A stretch of DNA of 64,000 nucleotides from Nitratireductor sp. (GTDB lineage Bacteria > Pseudomonadota > Alphaproteobacteria > Rhizobiales > Rhizobiaceae), in the NCBI RefSeq assembly GCF_017794765.1, contig NZ_CP051236.1, positions 251,640 to 315,639 on the forward strand, read 5' to 3'. The stretch's first letter is position 1; the number at the start of each line of letters is the position of its first letter. The position numbers and the translations under genes were made by a program. Shown one piece after another: positions 63,349 to 64,000 of the stretch. Below the pieces are notes generated by a model, which worked only from the letters and a program-made list of their open reading frames with translations, had not been told where the DNA came from and searched no databases.

Positions 63349-63434
63349 GACGGAAAAAGCGGATCGGCGTAACTCCGTCCGTGGGCCACCTCTCCCCACC
63401 GAGAGGCGTGCTATCTGGAAGGATAGGATATATC
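63349..63434 (+). ncRNA. Probable serC leader RNA (cis-regulatory)
   Basis: The region before serC can form gacgga (63349-63354) / tccgtc (63374-63379), then a hairpin cctctc (63389-63394) / gagagg (63401-63406), then ctatc (63411-63415) / gatag (63422-63426). The last hairpin encloses the ribosome site (AGGATAGG area). That matches the known serC leader of alphaproteobacteria, where the final stem covers the ribosome site. A ligand has not been proven for that motif. Confidence 0.6.
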
Positions 63435-64000
63435 ATGAGCACACTCCCCACGCCGGACCTCCGTCCGGCCAATACGCATTTTTCCTCAGGTCCCTGCACA
63501 AAACGTCCCGGCTGGTCGCTCAATGCGCTTGCCGATGCCCCCCTTGGACGGTCGCATCGCTCCTCCATAGGCAAGGCGAAACTGGCAGAGGCCATCGATC
63601 TTACCCGTGAAATTCTGCAGGTCCCGGCCGATTACCGCATCGGCATCGTGCCCGCATCCGACACCGGTGCCGTGGAAATGGCGCTCTGGTCGCTTCTTGG
63701 CGAGCGCGGCGTCGACATGGTTGCCTGGGAATCGTTTGGTGCCGGGTGGGTCACCGACGTCGTCAAGCAGCTGAAACTAGACGATGTGCGCCGCATCGAA
63801 GCCGATTATGGCGATCTGCCGGATCTCGGCTCCATCGATTTCGACCGCGACGTGGTCTTCACCTGGAACGGCACCACCTCAGGTGTGCGCGTGCCCGATG
63901 GCAATTTCATCCCCGCGAACCGCGCGGGCCTGACCATCTGCGACGCCACATCGGCGGCCTTTGCGCAGCGCCTGCCCTTCGACAAGCTCGATGTGGTCAC
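63435..64000 (+). CDS. serC: Phosphoserine transaminase (3' end outside window)
   Basis: PLP enzyme converting 3-phosphohydroxypyruvate to phosphoserine in serine synthesis. The gene starts at the ATG at 63435 and runs off the window, so only the first 188 residues are seen. The alphaproteobacterial SerC N-terminus [16 protein letters not shown], the [20 protein letters not shown] block and the [13 protein letters not shown] block support the call. Full length would be near 390. serA usually follows. Confidence 0.93.
   Translation, partial: MSTLPTPDLRPANTHFSSGPCTKRPGWSLNALADAPLGRSHRSSIGKAKLAEAIDLTREILQVPADYRIGIVPASDTGAVEMALWSLLGERGVDMVAWESFGAGWVTDVVKQLKLDDVRRIEADYGDLPDLGSIDFDRDVVFTWNGTTSGVRVPDGNFIPANRAGLTICDATSAAFAQRLPFDKLDVV

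Overview
The window is about 62% GC and reads as chromosomal DNA of an alphaproteobacterium of the order Hyphomicrobiales (Rhizobiales), most like the Phyllobacteriaceae (Nitratireductor, Chelativorans, Aquamicrobium or Mesorhizobium relatives). The evidence is a set of gene neighbourhoods typical of that group: J-domain protein-cobS-cobT, corC-aroB-aroK divergent from xerD-accA, rluD-like gene next to rpoH, serC divergent from purA, and the EcfG/NepR/PhyR general stress locus. A complete hydroxyectoine operon suggests a salt-tolerant or marine organism. This assignment is inference; no 16S rRNA gene is present.

Layout. 0.4-5.3 kb: ferredoxin-NADP reductase, divergent from a hydantoinase/oxoprolinase A-B pair. 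5.4-10.4 kb: leftward J-domain protein, cobS, cobT and a phytase-like secreted protein, then bolA. 10.4-15.7 kb: corC-aroB-aroK leftward, and a small membrane protein, xerD and accA rightward. 15.7-19.1 kb: a poorly characterised cluster of beta-propeller protein, winged-helix regulator, DUF899 thioredoxin-like protein and DUF2182 membrane protein. 19.2-21.3 kb: polar amino-acid ABC importer. 21.8-27.1 kb: L,D-transpeptidase lipoprotein, TusA-like protein, His-rich COG0523 GTPase, D,D-carboxypeptidase and M20 amidohydrolase, followed by tRNA-Arg(CCT) and an AT-rich segment. 27.9-29.96 kb: DUF4139 protein.

30.0-35.5 kb: a MarR-type regulator (EctR-like) divergent from ectABCD-ask, a complete pathway from aspartate to 5-hydroxyectoine. 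35.7-37.5 kb: a GNAT protein, an esterase and a ring-cleaving VOC dioxygenase. 37.7-46.6 kb: a general-stress island. The core is phyR divergent from nepR-ecfG. Around it lie a single-domain response regulator, a Crp/Fnr regulator, AI-2E-family permease, DUF883 and holin-like membrane proteins, Dps, a lipid kinase, a double PRC-barrel protein and a DUF1328 protein. I located five exact EcfG-type promoters (GGAAC, 16-17 bases, CGTT) in its intergenic regions, three one-mismatch versions in the same island, and one more upstream of ectA.

46.7-53.2 kb: the phosphate regulon pstSCAB-phoU-phoB with a triple-repeat Pho box. Upstream of pstS, where phoR is usual in this group, lies a 1126-residue multi-PAS hybrid histidine kinase (53.6-57.0 kb). 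57.1-64.0 kb: tRNA-Glu(CTC), a glyoxalase-like protein, a membrane protein, an rluD-like gene, rpoH, a large conserved membrane protein, purA, and serC (cut by the window end) behind a probable serC leader RNA. I saw no CRISPR array, prophage, insertion sequence or rRNA gene.
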